Shown here: positions 45,619 to 55,597 of the stretch, one piece after another | Layout: each line of letters begins with the position of its first letter | How positions within the stretch are numbered: position 1 is the stretch's first letter | From: Blastomonas fulva | GTDB taxonomy: Bacteria; Pseudomonadota; Alphaproteobacteria; Sphingomonadales; Sphingomonadaceae | DNA length: 64,000 bases | NCBI RefSeq assembly: GCF_003431825.1 | Contig: NZ_CP020083.1 | Coordinates: 2,208,501-2,272,500 of the forward strand | Direction: 5' to 3' | The notes under the pieces: model-generated | Seen by the model: the letters and a program-made list of their open reading frames with translations, nothing else | Database searches by the model: none | Told to the model about the DNA's origin: nothing | Program-made: the position numbers and the translations under genes

Positions 45619-46841
45619 CGCGTTACTCCGATGGGTTCGAGCACCAAGTCGCGGGTCAGCACCACGCGCAGCGGATGCCCCGGCCGGATGGTGAGCGTGG
45701 GCGGCACATTGAGCTGCCGACGCACGATCTGCTGGCCGGTCTGGTTGATGGTGTCCTGCGAGCCGCGTCGCAGTGCGCGGGTCAGGTCGTCCTCGCTGTC
45801 TGCGCCCAGCTCAGCACCGACCCCCAAAAGCGTCGAAACGGCCGCCGCCTTCAGGAGATTGCCCCAATGCTGGTTGACGCGGTCCTGTAGGCCCGCAAAC
45901 CCTGCGCCATCGGTGCCGGGCTGGCGCTCGAGAACGATCGAACGTCCGTCCGGCAGGATGAGCCGGTCCCAGGCCAGCAGCACGCGTGTCTGACCCGCGG
46001 CGACCTCACTGTCATACTCGCCAATCAGCCGCGCGCCCTGCGGGATGAGGAGGATGCGCCCCGTAGGGCTGTCATAGACGTTGGCCGTTACCTGCGCGGT
46101 GATCTGGCCGGGAAGGTCGGAGCGGATGCCGGTGATGAGGGCAGCCGGTATCAAGCTGCCGGCCTGCACGATGTTGGGTGATGACGGCGTGGTCAGCCTC
46201 TCGACACTGACCGTGCGCTGGTTCGGCGCCTGCGCCATGAAGGTGCGCCTTCCCGCTTGATCGCTTTGCGCCGACGCATCGCCCGTCGCCGCAGGCGCTG
46301 GAGTCGGCGCTGCGAGAACCGGCGTAACCGGGGTGTCCGGTGATGCGGCGCTTCCGCTGCCGCCGAGGAAGACCGAGCTGGTGCGGGCCGCGTCGCGCTC
46401 CTGAGCGGCACGCTGCCGAGCCGCCTCCGCCGCCTGAGCGCGCGGATCGGGCGGACCTGGCTGCGCGCCGACCGGCGGCACGGTGACATCCTCGCCGCGC
46501 TGCTGTGCCGATACGATCGGTCGGCCGAGGTCGCCGGGCAGCGGCGGGCCGAGCCGGGGCGCTTGGGCATAGTCGCGGGGCCCCGACGTGATAGTCTCGG
46601 CCGTGGCGCGGCTATCGGTGTTGTAGAGTTCCTGCGCGGCCCGATCGCTCGGCGGTCGTAGCGCATAGATCAGCGAACCACCTATGCCGAGGCCGGCGGC
46701 GACGCCGACGACGGCGAGCGCTTTACGGGAAAGCCGCATGACGCGGGGCGGATCGCCGCGAAGCTGGAACGCCGCCGGATCAGGGCGGGCCGACTGTGCG
46801 GCGGGCCGATCCTCGACGGACGGATCGTGGCTGTCGGTCAC
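45615..46841 (-). CDS. trbI: T4SS core protein TrbI (VirB10-like)
   Basis: A 408-residue inner-membrane/periplasm bridging protein. It has one membrane helix (about 35-57), a Pro/Ala/Gln-rich spacer, and the C-terminal VirB10 domain with SLIPAALITGIRSDLPGQITAQV and RILLIPQGARLIGEYDS. The GTG start (46841) overlaps trbG by 4 bases; the longer open frame is antisense-like. Last but one of the leftward trb genes. Confidence 0.92.
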   Translation of the reverse strand: MTDSHDPSVEDRPAAQSARPDPAAFQLRGDPPRVMRLSRKALAVVGVAAGLGIGGSLIYALRPPSDRAAQELYNTDSRATAETITSGPRDYAQAPRLGPPLPGDLGRPIVSAQQRGEDVTVPPVGAQPGPPDPRAQAAEAARQRAAQERDAARTSSVFLGGSGSAASPDTPVTPVLAAPTPAPAATGDASAQSDQAGRRTFMAQAPNQRTVSVERLTTPSSPNIVQAGSLIPAALITGIRSDLPGQITAQVTANVYDSPTGRILLIPQGARLIGEYDSEVAAGQTRVLLAWDRLILPDGRSIVLERQPGTDGAGFAGLQDRVNQHWGNLLKAAAVSTLLGVGAELGADSEDDLTRALRRGSQDTINQTGQQIVRRQLNVPPTLTIRPGHPLRVVLTRDLVLEPIGVTR

Positions 46842-47854
46842 GGCCGCCCCCTCCGTCCATCGTCCCGCACGATGCGGACACGCTGCTCGGTGCGCCGGTC
46901 GCCCAGGCGCAGCTCGGCGGCAGCGAACAGGCGATCGACCACCATGTAGCGGCTTTGCACGCGGTAATTGACCAGCTCGGCGTCGCCGGCCACGCCGGTC
47001 ACGAAAAGCGGTGGCATCTCGCCCTGCGAGATCCCGGCGGGAAACTCGATGAAGACCTGCCTTCCGTCGTCGAACGCGCGGGCCGGACGCCACGGCGCTC
47101 TATCGCCGTCGATGCGATAGCGGAAGTTGAGCGCCGCCACGTCCACGCCGGTCGCTACCGGTGCAGCCGCAGCAGCAGCCGCGTTGCGGCCTTGCAAGGC
47201 GATGAGCTGGTCGTGCGGATAGGTCCAGGACACTGACGCCATGTAGGTCACGGGGGTGGCGCGCAGCTCCAGATGGTAGGTGCGCCGATCCGTATTGATA
47301 ATGAGGTTGGTGGCGAGGTCGGGTCGGGTGGGCTTTACCAAGATATGCACGCGGGCAGCTGCTCCGCTGCCGCTCACCGTATCGCCGATGATCCACCGCA
47401 CCGTGTCGCCCGCCGCGACCGGCCCCGGCCCGACAAGCTGCTCGCCTTGCTGCAAGGCGATGTCTGTCACCTGACCGGGCGCGGTATAGACCTGATAGAG
47501 CGCGCCTTCGGTCCACGGGTATTGCTGGATGGCGTTGAGGAAGCCGTCGCGCACCGGCTGGACGCGCGCGGCATCGTTGGCGTCGCCGACACGGCGGCGC
47601 GGATCGGCGGGCTCCGGCGGTCGCGCGCGCTCCGTCACCGGCTTCAATTGACCGGGGAGCGGCAACGGCTCGGGGATCGTGACGATCTCGACCGCGCGGG
47701 GCGGCTCGGCCGCGGGCGTCGCGGCGATCGCCGGGGGCGGATCGTCCAACGCGATCACGGGCGGCCTGGCCGACGTGGTGGCGCAGCCGGCGAGCGCGGA
47801 TGCGGAGACGAAGAGCGCGGCCGTGGCCACGCGGCGGATGAGTATGCCGGTCAT
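46838..47854 (-). CDS. trbG: T4SS outer-membrane-complex protein TrbG (VirB9-like)
   Basis: A 338-residue secreted protein with lipobox-like LAGC in the signal region, a Pro-rich segment and the VirB9 domain (GALYQVYTAPGQVTDIALQQGE; HLELRATPVTYMASVSWTYP; NFRYRIDGD). It forms the core channel with TrbI. Start ATG 47854 overlaps trbF by 4 bases; the end overlaps trbI. Confidence 0.93.
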   Translation of the reverse strand: MTGILIRRVATAALFVSASALAGCATTSARPPVIALDDPPPAIAATPAAEPPRAVEIVTIPEPLPLPGQLKPVTERARPPEPADPRRRVGDANDAARVQPVRDGFLNAIQQYPWTEGALYQVYTAPGQVTDIALQQGEQLVGPGPVAAGDTVRWIIGDTVSGSGAAARVHILVKPTRPDLATNLIINTDRRTYHLELRATPVTYMASVSWTYPHDQLIALQGRNAAAAAAAPVATGVDVAALNFRYRIDGDRAPWRPARAFDDGRQVFIEFPAGISQGEMPPLFVTGVAGDAELVNYRVQSRYMVVDRLFAAAELRLGDRRTEQRVRIVRDDGRRGRP

Positions 47855-48534
47855 TGCGACAGCTCCTTCGACCAATTGAGGGCGTTGACGAAGACGCCGA
47901 GCGGATTCTTGCGCAGGGCGTCGGGGGTGCGCGGCGGCTGCACGACGATGGTGAGGATCGCCGACCAGCGTTCGGTGGCGGCAAGGCTGCCGTCCTGATA
48001 ATGGCGCTCGATCCAGGCGACGCGGAAGCTGTCGGGTGAGGCGCGGATGACGCTCGACACTTCCACCGCGACCTGCCCCCGACCGACATTGGCGAACGGG
48101 TCGTTGGCCCTCGCGTAATCGTTGAGCGCGAGCGCGCCGCGATCGGTGGTGAAATCGTATGCTCGAAGCCAGTTCTGACGGACGATGACCGGATCGGCCG
48201 GTATCGCGCGGACCTGCTCGATGAAGCGGGCGAGATGGAACGCGACCTGCGGGTCGGTGGGACGGTAGCCGGCCTCGGCCGGCGCGACCGCTTGGGCCTC
48301 GCCGAGCCGATCGACCTGCACGACCCAGGGGACGATATGGCCGCGCGTCGATTGCCAGACCAGACCGCCGGCCAGAACGCCTGAGAGGGACAGCGTCCCG
48401 AAGAAGGCGAGCCGCCAGTTCTTCGCCTGCACGCGCGCCGAGCCCATGCGGTCGTCCCATGCCTGCGCCGCGCGCTGATAAGGGGTGGTCGGCGCGGGCG
48501 TCTGGCCGTAGCGGATGCTCGGTCGCTTGAACAT
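47851..48534 (-). CDS. trbF: T4SS inner-membrane protein TrbF (VirB8-like)
   Basis: A 227-residue VirB8-type assembly factor: short cytoplasmic N-terminus (KRPSIRYGQTPAPTTPYQRAAQ), one membrane helix (about 41-60) and the periplasmic domain (HIVPWVVQVDRLGEA; FRVAWIERHYQDG). It lies 3 bases after trbL and overlaps trbG by 4. Confidence 0.94.
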   Translation of the reverse strand: MFKRPSIRYGQTPAPTTPYQRAAQAWDDRMGSARVQAKNWRLAFFGTLSLSGVLAGGLVWQSTRGHIVPWVVQVDRLGEAQAVAPAEAGYRPTDPQVAFHLARFIEQVRAIPADPVIVRQNWLRAYDFTTDRGALALNDYARANDPFANVGRGQVAVEVSSVIRASPDSFRVAWIERHYQDGSLAATERWSAILTIVVQPPRTPDALRKNPLGVFVNALNWSKELSQ

Positions 48535-48537
48535 GGG

Positions 48538-49848
48538 TCAATCCTTCTGGCTGGTGTCGACGGACGCGCCGCTGCCGCCGCCATCGCCGGAGCGCAGCGT
48601 GTGGGCAGCGATGGTCGCGCCGTGGGTCATGGTCTGGCGGTTCTTCATCGCGGACGCCCAGGCGGGCGCGCCGGCCGGTGCGTCCGGCGACGGCGTGGAG
48701 CTGCCGCCCGAAATGGTCCCGCCGGTCGCGGTGACGGCGGCACGTCCGCCGGAACGGTAGCTATCCTTGAGCGAGGCTGCCGCCTTGCGCAGCGGCGACA
48801 TGGCTGCGCCGACGGCGGCTTGTCCGACGCCGCCTGCGCCGCCAGCGACTGCGGCCGCGCCGGACTTGCCAGCCGAACCAAGCGCATAGGCGCTGTTTGC
48901 GGCCCCGGACGTGAAGGCGGCGCCTCGCGCGGCGCCACCGGCCGCGCCCACCGCAGCGCCGACGCCGAGCCGGGCCGCAGCGGCGCCACCGGCCAGCGCA
49001 CCGCCGGCCGCGAGCACGGTCCCCGCTGCGGCCCCTGCGCCAAGCGCCGGGCCGCCGGAGACAATGCCATTGGCGATCGACGGGCCGAAGATGCCAAGGC
49101 CGAGAAGGCACAGCGAGGCGAGCGCGACGGCCAGCGCGTCCTCGATGCTGGGCTGCGCGCCGCCGAAGCCGGCGCGGAACTCGTCGAACAGGGTCGAACC
49201 GATGCCGACGATGACGGCGAGCACCAGCACCTTAATGCCTGACGAGATCACCAGCCCCAGCACGCGCTCGGCCATGAACGCGGTCTTGCCAAACAGGCCG
49301 AACGGGATGAGCACGAATCCGGCGAGCGTCGCCAGCTTGAACTCGATCAGCGTCACGAAAAGCTGGATCGCCAGAATGAAGAAGGCGAGGATGACCAGCA
49401 GCCAGGCGATCAGCAGCACCGCGATCTGGATGAAGTTCTCGAAGAACGCGACCCAGCCCATAAGGTCGGAGATGGATTCGAGAATAGGCTGGCCCGCTTC
49501 CAAGCCAACCTGCGCGACGCGGCCCGGCTGGAGCAGTTCGGCCGCCGTAAAGCCGGTGCCCGACGCTTTGAGGCCGAGCCCGGCGAAACTCTCGAAGACG
49601 ATGCGTGCCAGGCTGTTCCAGTTGCCGATGATGTAGGCGAAGACGCCGACGAACAGCGTCTTCTTGACAAGGCGCGCAATGATGTCGTCGCCCTCTCCCC
49701 ACGTCCAGAACAGGGCGGCCAGGGTCACGTCGATGACGATCAGGGTGGTGGCGATGAACGCCACTTCGCCGCCGAGCAGGCCGAACCCACTGTCGATGTA
49801 GCGGGTGAAGACATCCAGAAAGCGATCGACGACGCCGGTGCCGCCCAT
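48538..49848 (-). CDS. trbL: T4SS polytopic membrane protein TrbL (VirB6-like)
   Basis: A 436-residue protein with about six membrane helices in residues 20-270 and a Gly/Ala-rich, low-complexity C-terminal tail rich in Ser. VirB6/TrbL proteins gate the inner-membrane channel. Start ATG 49848 (MGGTGVVDRFLDVFTRY) is preferred over an upstream open frame that would overlap trbK. It abuts trbK by one base. Confidence 0.92.
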   Translation of the reverse strand: MGGTGVVDRFLDVFTRYIDSGFGLLGGEVAFIATTLIVIDVTLAALFWTWGEGDDIIARLVKKTLFVGVFAYIIGNWNSLARIVFESFAGLGLKASGTGFTAAELLQPGRVAQVGLEAGQPILESISDLMGWVAFFENFIQIAVLLIAWLLVILAFFILAIQLFVTLIEFKLATLAGFVLIPFGLFGKTAFMAERVLGLVISSGIKVLVLAVIVGIGSTLFDEFRAGFGGAQPSIEDALAVALASLCLLGLGIFGPSIANGIVSGGPALGAGAAAGTVLAAGGALAGGAAAARLGVGAAVGAAGGAARGAAFTSGAANSAYALGSAGKSGAAAVAGGAGGVGQAAVGAAMSPLRKAAASLKDSYRSGGRAAVTATGGTISGGSSTPSPDAPAGAPAWASAMKNRQTMTHGATIAAHTLRSGDGGGSGASVDTSQKD

Positions 49849-49849
49849 G

Positions 49850-50152
49850 TCAGTTCTCCTGTGGGGTCGCGCCATCGGCGATGCGGGCAGCGGGAAGCGC
49901 ACCGGGCGCGAGGAACCGGCGACGGTTCTCGGCCCAGGCACGCAGGCAATCCGGGTCACTCGCCCCGGCCGCGCCGATCGACTGGCAGCGGCGCAGCTCG
50001 ATCAGCAGCGGGTCCGTCGCCGATGTCTCGGCGACGGCCGCCGGCCCCGCGCGCGGTGGCTCTGGCGCACGGCTCATCTCGATCGCCGTCATGGTGATGG
50101 CGATGGCGACGAAGATGACCGCGCCGATGCGCGCGAGGAGCTTGCTGTCCAC
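49850..50152 (-). CDS. trbK: entry-exclusion protein TrbK-alt
   Basis: A 100-residue protein with one N-terminal membrane helix (about 7-25) and a soluble tail with LLIELRRCQSIGA and DCLRAWAENRRRFL, matching the 'TrbK-alt' family that sits between trbJ and trbL in ICEs. It should reduce uptake of a second copy of the element by other cells; that role is family-based. Confidence 0.8.
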   Translation of the reverse strand: MDSKLLARIGAVIFVAIAITMTAIEMSRAPEPPRAGPAAVAETSATDPLLIELRRCQSIGAAGASDPDCLRAWAENRRRFLAPGALPAARIADGATPQEN

Positions 50153-50157
50153 GGGCG

Positions 50158-50916
50158 TTAGTCGTGGAACATGCGGGCGTTGCCCGGCTGATAGCCGGTG
50201 GACCGCGTCAGGAAGCGGCGCAGACGTTCGCGGCTCTCGGCTTCAACGGCCGCGTTGCGCGCCGAATCCAGCGCCTGCGCCCGGCCCTGCGCGGCGAGCA
50301 GCGCCGTCAGGTCCGCGAGCTGCTGCGATTGCAGCGCGAGAAGCTGGTTGCCCGCCTGCGCGGCTTGGAGCGCGCCGGTCGCCGACTGACTAGACGTGAC
50401 CACGCCGTCCATCGTCGTCCGCGCGCCGTCGATATTGCCGACGACGCCAGCCTGCACACGCAGCGCATCCTCGAACGCGCCGACGCTATCCTCCCAGCGC
50501 GCATTGGCGTTAGCGACCATCTGCGCGTGGGTGCCGGTGAGCGCCGCGCCCTTGTAGCGGCCGTTGAAGACCTGTTGGACGTTCTGCACGTCGTAGGCGA
50601 TGCGCTGGGCTTCGCCGAGAAGCTGCTGGGTGCGCTGCACCTGCTGCTGCAACTGCTGGAGCGAGTTGAACGGCAGCGACGCCAGATTGCGCGCCTCGTT
50701 GATGAGGCTGGTCGCCTGCTGCTGGATTTGCTGGATCTGGTTGTTGATCTGCTGGAGCGACCGCGCGGCCGTCAGCACGTTCTGCGCGTAATTGGTCGGG
50801 TCATAGACGATCCCGCCGAACTGAGCGTGCGCCGGCGTGGCGGCGGTGATGCCGATCATGCTCGACGTGGCGATGGCGCCGGCCAGCATGGCGCGGCGCA
50901 GGATATTGGGCTTCAT
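50158..50916 (-). CDS. trbJ: T4SS periplasmic pilus-assembly protein TrbJ (VirB5-like)
   Basis: A 252-residue exported protein (signal to about AHAQ, residue 31), then long Gln-rich coiled coils (LQQINNQIQQIQQQATSL; LQQLQQQVQRTQQLL), as in TrbJ/VirB5 minor pilins. It overlaps trbE by 4 bases. Five bases follow before trbK. Confidence 0.93.
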   Translation of the reverse strand: MKPNILRRAMLAGAIATSSMIGITAATPAHAQFGGIVYDPTNYAQNVLTAARSLQQINNQIQQIQQQATSLINEARNLASLPFNSLQQLQQQVQRTQQLLGEAQRIAYDVQNVQQVFNGRYKGAALTGTHAQMVANANARWEDSVGAFEDALRVQAGVVGNIDGARTTMDGVVTSSQSATGALQAAQAGNQLLALQSQQLADLTALLAAQGRAQALDSARNAAVEAESRERLRRFLTRSTGYQPGNARMFHD

Positions 50917-53402
50917 GGGGTCATGTCCTTCAAGGCAAGGGGAAGCTGGCCGGCATCTTCCCGGCGACCGGCCAGCGGATCAGGTTGGGGGTCGGGAAGG
51001 AGATCGACCGCCCAGGCCAAGCCGCGATGGCGCAACCACTCGGCGGCGAAGTGCTCGCGACCGTGTGTCTCGACGAGTTCGGTGATGCGGAGCTGATCGG
51101 TCTTGGAAGAAGCGGCGGCGAAGGCCAGCGCGACCTCGCCAAGCCCCAGCTCAAACAGCCGGTTGCCGCGCCGCGACTGGCAGTAATAGTCGCGCTTGGG
51201 CGTCGCCCGGCTGAGGATTTCGATCTGTCGGGCGTTGAGCCCGAACCGCTCGTAGATGGCAGCGATCTGCGGCTCGGCCGCGCGCTCGTTCGGCAGGAAG
51301 ATGCGCGTCGGGCAGCTTTCGATGATGGCCGGCGCGATGTTCGAGGTTTCAATATCGGCGAGGCTCTGCGTGGCGAACACAACGCTGGCGTTCTTCTTGC
51401 GCAGCGTTTTCAGCCATTCGCGGAGTTGCGCGGCGAACTGCGGGCTGTCGAGAACTAGCCAACCCTCGTCGATGATGATGAGCGTCGGCGAGCCGTTCAG
51501 CCGGCCTTCGATCCGGTGGAACAGATAGGACAGGACAGCGGCGGCCGATCCGGCGCCAACCAAGCCCTCGGTCTCGAACACCTGGACAGACGCCTCGCCG
51601 AGACGCTCGACCTCTGCGTCGAGCAGCCGACCCCACGGCCCGCCGAGGCAATAGGAAGCGAGCGCCTGCTTGAGCTGCTGGCTCTGGAGCAGCACGGCCA
51701 GCCCGGTCAGCGTGCGTTCCGGCGCGGGCGCACTGGCAAGCGACCCGAGCGCCGACCACAAATGCTCTTTCGCCTGCGGATCGACCGCGACGCCTTCGGA
51801 GACGAGGATCGCCGCGAGCCATTCCGCCGCCCACGCACGCTCGGACGGATCGTCGATCCGGGCGAGAGGCTGGAGCTGCACGCCGTCACCCGCCTCGTCG
51901 GCGAGCATCCCGCCCAAGTCCTGCCAATCGCCGCCCATGCCGATCGCGGCGGCGCGGATGCTGCCGCCGAAGTCGAAGGCGAAGACCTGGCCGTTCTCGT
52001 AGCGGCGGAACTGCATCGCCATCAGCGCGAGCAGCACCGACTTGCCGGCGCCGGTCGGGCCGACGATCAGCGTGTGGCCGACGTCGCCGACGTGAAGGGA
52101 AAACCGGAACGGAGTCGAGCCTTCGGTCTTGCCATAGAGCAAGGGGGGCGCACCGAAATGCTCGTCCCGTTCCGGCCCCGCCCATACTGCTGACAGGGGG
52201 ATCAGGTGGGCGAGATTGATGGTGGAGATCGGGGGCTGGCGGACATTGGCGTAGATGTGGCCGGGCAGGCTTCCCAGCCACGCCTCGATCGCGTTCATGC
52301 CCTCGGGAATGACGGTGAAGTCGCGGCCCTGGATGACCTTCTCGACCAGCCGCAGCTTCTCGGCGGCGATGGCGGGATCGCGGTCCCACACCGTCACCGT
52401 GGCGGTGACGTAGGCCATGCCGGCATAATCGGCACCCAGTTCCTGCAGGGCGGTGTCGGCGTCGGCGGCCTTGTTCGAGGCGTCGCTGTCCATCAGGACC
52501 GACGCCTCGTTGGTCATCACCTCCTTCAAGATCGCCACGACGCTCTTGCGCTTGGCGAACCACTGGCGGCGGATGCGGCTCAGCAGCTTGGTCGCGTCGG
52601 TCTTGTCGAGCATGATCGCCCGCGTCGCCCAGCGATACTCGAAGGCGAGCCGGTTCAGCTCGTCGAGCAAGCCGGGGAACGTCACGCTCGGAAAGCCGAC
52701 GATGGTGAGCGTGCGGAGGTGATGGTCGCCCAGGCGCGGTTCCAGCCCGCCGGTCAGCGGCTCGTCCGCCAAGAGGGCGTCGAGGTGCATCGGCGTTTCC
52801 GGCACGCGCACGCGCTGGCGGCGGGTCGAGACCGTGCTGTGCAGGTAGGTCAGCGTCTCGGCGTCATTGAGCCAGCGGACCTCGGGCACGAATCCCTCGA
52901 CCAGATTGAGGACGCGGTCGCTGCGATCGGTAAAGCCCTTGAGCAGTTCCCACGGATCGACGCCGGTCGTGGCCCGGCCCTCGTAAAGCCAGCCTTCGGC
53001 GCGCGCCGCTTCCTCTGCGGGCGGCATCCACAGCAGCGTCAGGAAATAGCGGCTCTCGAAGTGTGCGCCTTCCTCGCGGAATTGTTCGCGGCGCTCGAAC
53101 TCGACCAGCGACGACACAGGATCGGGAAAGTGGCCTTCCGGATAGTCGAGCGCAGGCGTGCGCTGCGCCTCAACGAAGATCGCCCAGCCTGAGCCAAGCC
53201 GACGCAGCGAATTGTTCAATCGCGCAGTCGTGGCGACCAGCTCGGCCGGCGTCGCGCTGTCGAGATCGGGGCCGCGAAACCTCGCAGTGCGCTGGAACGA
53301 GCCGTCCTTGTTCAACACGACCCCTTCGCCGACCAGCGCGGCCCAGGGCAGGAAGTCTGGCAGGTTTGCAGCTTTGCTACGATATTCGCGCAAGCTCATC
53401 AT
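50913..53402 (-). CDS. trbE: T4SS ATPase TrbE (VirB4-like)
   Basis: The large 829-residue motor ATPase of the mating channel. Walker A is GPTGAGKS at 448-455; Walker B TLIIIDEGWLVLDS and the RKKNASVVFATQSL motif lie in the C-terminal half. The ATG at 53402 overlaps the trbD stop by 4 bases; the longer open frame reaching 53525 is not used. Confidence 0.94.
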   Translation of the reverse strand: MMSLREYRSKAANLPDFLPWAALVGEGVVLNKDGSFQRTARFRGPDLDSATPAELVATTARLNNSLRRLGSGWAIFVEAQRTPALDYPEGHFPDPVSSLVEFERREQFREEGAHFESRYFLTLLWMPPAEEAARAEGWLYEGRATTGVDPWELLKGFTDRSDRVLNLVEGFVPEVRWLNDAETLTYLHSTVSTRRQRVRVPETPMHLDALLADEPLTGGLEPRLGDHHLRTLTIVGFPSVTFPGLLDELNRLAFEYRWATRAIMLDKTDATKLLSRIRRQWFAKRKSVVAILKEVMTNEASVLMDSDASNKAADADTALQELGADYAGMAYVTATVTVWDRDPAIAAEKLRLVEKVIQGRDFTVIPEGMNAIEAWLGSLPGHIYANVRQPPISTINLAHLIPLSAVWAGPERDEHFGAPPLLYGKTEGSTPFRFSLHVGDVGHTLIVGPTGAGKSVLLALMAMQFRRYENGQVFAFDFGGSIRAAAIGMGGDWQDLGGMLADEAGDGVQLQPLARIDDPSERAWAAEWLAAILVSEGVAVDPQAKEHLWSALGSLASAPAPERTLTGLAVLLQSQQLKQALASYCLGGPWGRLLDAEVERLGEASVQVFETEGLVGAGSAAAVLSYLFHRIEGRLNGSPTLIIIDEGWLVLDSPQFAAQLREWLKTLRKKNASVVFATQSLADIETSNIAPAIIESCPTRIFLPNERAAEPQIAAIYERFGLNARQIEILSRATPKRDYYCQSRRGNRLFELGLGEVALAFAAASSKTDQLRITELVETHGREHFAAEWLRHRGLAWAVDLLPDPQPDPLAGRREDAGQLPLALKDMTP

Positions 53403-53671
53403 GGCCGCATCCAAACAGGCAAGCGGAGGTGGCGGCGGGCCACGTCCACGAATTGCGGGTCGCGGCGGGCGGCCCAGACGGACAGCCCGTGGCCGATGGC
53501 CCAGATGACCAGGCCTGCGATCCACAGCCGCAGGCCGAGGCCGATCGCGCCCGCCAGCGTTCCGTTGACGATGGCGAGCGCCCGCGGGGCACCGCCGAGC
53601 AGTATCGGCTCGGTCAGCGCCCGGTGAACGGGAGCATGGAAACCCGCGATCGGTTCGGCCACGTCGAGCAT
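53399..53671 (-). CDS. trbD: T4SS inner-membrane protein TrbD (VirB3-like)
   Basis: A 90-residue VirB3-type protein: APVHRALTEPILLGGAPR followed by two membrane helices (about 30-70) and a basic end. It overlaps trbC by one base (TGATG) and trbE by four. Confidence 0.92.
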   Translation of the reverse strand: MLDVAEPIAGFHAPVHRALTEPILLGGAPRALAIVNGTLAGAIGLGLRLWIAGLVIWAIGHGLSVWAARRDPQFVDVARRHLRLPVWMRP

Positions 53672-54003
53672 CAGACCAGCGCCCCGCCGCCGAAGCTGAA
53701 GAAGCTCAGGAAGAAGGAGCTGGCTGCGAACGCGATCGACAGGCCGAACACGATCTGGATCAGCCGGCGGAACCCGCCGCTGGTGTCGCCGAACGCCAAA
53801 GTCAGGCCGGTCACGATGATGATGATGACCGCCACGATCTTCGCCACCGGCCCCTCGATGCTTTCGAGGATCGACTGGAGCGGCGCTTCCCAGGGCATCG
53901 ACGATCCACCGGCACGGGCCGGAACGGCGAAGGTCAGCGCGACCACGCCGGCGGTGGTGGTAAGCATGGCGCGGCGTGCGCCATGCCGAATGGCATGGAT
54001 CAT
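53671..54003 (-). CDS. trbC: T4SS prepilin TrbC (VirB2-like)
   Basis: A 110-residue pilin precursor: signal sequence to about PARAGG, then two hydrophobic helices (about 54-72, 82-102) separated by the FGDTSGGFRRLI loop, as in TrbC. TraF, encoded in this element, is the expected maturation peptidase. It overlaps trbB by 4 bases. Confidence 0.93.
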   Translation of the reverse strand: MIHAIRHGARRAMLTTTAGVVALTFAVPARAGGSSMPWEAPLQSILESIEGPVAKIVAVIIIIVTGLTLAFGDTSGGFRRLIQIVFGLSIAFAASSFFLSFFSFGGGALV

Positions 54004-54986
54004 GGCAGGTCTCCCGATTGGGTGGTGGAAAGGGATGCGAGGCGGTAATCGCCGGTCGTGGGATCGAGCCCTTCAACGCGGGCCAGCTCGGTCAGCCGAC
54101 GCCCGTGCGCGTCGCGCACCAGCACGGCGATCAGGTCGATCGTCTCGGCGATCAGCGCGCGCGGGACCGTGACGACGGCCTCCTGGATGAGCTGCTCCAT
54201 GCGGCGCAGCGCGCCTAGCCCGGTGCCGGCGTGGATCGTGCCGACCCCGCCGGGATGGCCGGTGCCCCACGCCTTGATGAGGTCGAGCGCCTCGGCACCG
54301 CGCACCTCGCCGATCGGGATGCGGTCGGGACGCAGGCGCAGTGATGAGCGGACCAGCTCGGCGAGAGACACCACGCCATCCTTGGTGCGCATGGCGACGA
54401 GGTTGGGCGCGGCGCATTGCAGTTCGCGCGTGTCTTCGATCAGGACGATGCGATCGGCGGTCTTTGCCACCTCGGCGAGCAGCGCGTTGACCAGCGTTGT
54501 CTTGCCCGCGCCGGTCCCACCAGCGACGAGAATATTGGCGCGGGTCTCGACGCCGTGGCGCAACGCCTCGGCCTCAACTGCCGACATGATCCCGGCGCGT
54601 GCGTAATCGTCGAGCGTGAATACGGCGACGGCGGGCTTGCGTATAGCGAAGGCCGGCGCCGCGACGACGGGTGGCAGCAATCCCTCGAACCGTTCGCCCC
54701 CCTCGGGCAGTTCGGCCGAGACGCGGGGGCTGCGAGCATGACCCTCGACACCGACATGGTGCGCGACCAGCCGGACGATGCGTTCGCCGTCTGCGGCGGA
54801 CAGCATCTCGCCGGTATCGCTAATCCCCTCGCCGAGCCGATCGAGCCAAAGTCGGCCGTCCGGGTTCAGCATCACCTCGATGACGGCGGGGTCGTCGAGC
54901 CAGGCTGTGATCGACGGTCCCAGCGCCGTGCGCAGCATCCGCGCGCCGCGTGATTTCGCCTCGGATCGGATTGGCTGGACGGTCAA
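54000..54986 (-). CDS. trbB: T4SS ATPase TrbB (VirB11-like)
   Basis: A 328-residue hexameric secretion ATPase. Walker A GGTGAGKT is at 156-163; [12 protein letters not shown] and [30 protein letters not shown] are the Asp- and His-box regions. First of the trb genes; a 173-base gap before it (54987-55159) has no gene and may hold a promoter. Confidence 0.95.
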   Translation of the reverse strand: MTVQPIRSEAKSRGARMLRTALGPSITAWLDDPAVIEVMLNPDGRLWLDRLGEGISDTGEMLSAADGERIVRLVAHHVGVEGHARSPRVSAELPEGGERFEGLLPPVVAAPAFAIRKPAVAVFTLDDYARAGIMSAVEAEALRHGVETRANILVAGGTGAGKTTLVNALLAEVAKTADRIVLIEDTRELQCAAPNLVAMRTKDGVVSLAELVRSSLRLRPDRIPIGEVRGAEALDLIKAWGTGHPGGVGTIHAGTGLGALRRMEQLIQEAVVTVPRALIAETIDLIAVLVRDAHGRRLTELARVEGLDPTTGDYRLASLSTTQSGDLP

Positions 54987-55159
54987 CGACTGGCCCCTCG
55001 ATTGGGCCGGGCGAACCGCCGCCCGGCGTCAGGGGCACATCAAGAGACGCAGCAATGCTCGCGTCGCAACAGCTAGTTATCGGCGTAGTAGAGGGGGCGG
55101 TAGATACGGTGCCGGAGGCGAAGTCTCTTGCAGACTACATCAAGGTCGGCGCGCTTCTG

Positions 55160-55588
55160 CTACTCCGACTCGGGCGATGTTGACCGCGGCCAGACATCCT
55201 CCGGTATTTCGTCCATGAGGGTCTTGCCGCTGGCGAAGCGCCGACCAAGCGTCTCGATAAAACCCTCGTAGCGTTTACGACCTTTGACCTGCGCCGCTGC
55301 CTGATCTTCGTCGGGCAGCGGCGGGGTCACGGACAGCCAGAAACGGACGAACAGGCTCAGTGCCTCGGTGCTCAGTCCGGTATTGCGCTCCAGCCGCTGC
55401 ACCTGCCGCGACAGGCGATCGAGCCGGCGCGCGAACGCCGCCTCCATCCGGTCGGTGCCGTCCGGCGACAGGTAGGACGCCACCGCCGCCTCCACGATCG
55501 CCGAGCGTGATATGCGTCGCCGGATCGCCAGCTCGTCAACCTGTTTGGCGAGCGCGGGCGGGAAATAGACGTTGAGCCGGGTCCGCAT
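55160..55588 (-). CDS. CopG/ribbon-helix-helix protein
   Basis: A 142-residue protein with an N-terminal ribbon-helix-helix (MRTRLNVYFPPALAKQVDEL; RSAIVEAAVASYLS) and a coiled coil plus variable tail. It lies 9 bases after traG and is the usual companion of these ICE transfer genes; it may regulate trb or assist relaxase loading. Confidence 0.82.
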   Translation of the reverse strand: MRTRLNVYFPPALAKQVDELAIRRRISRSAIVEAAVASYLSPDGTDRMEAAFARRLDRLSRQVQRLERNTGLSTEALSLFVRFWLSVTPPLPDEDQAAAQVKGRKRYEGFIETLGRRFASGKTLMDEIPEDVWPRSTSPESE

Positions 55589-55597
55589 GATCGCCTC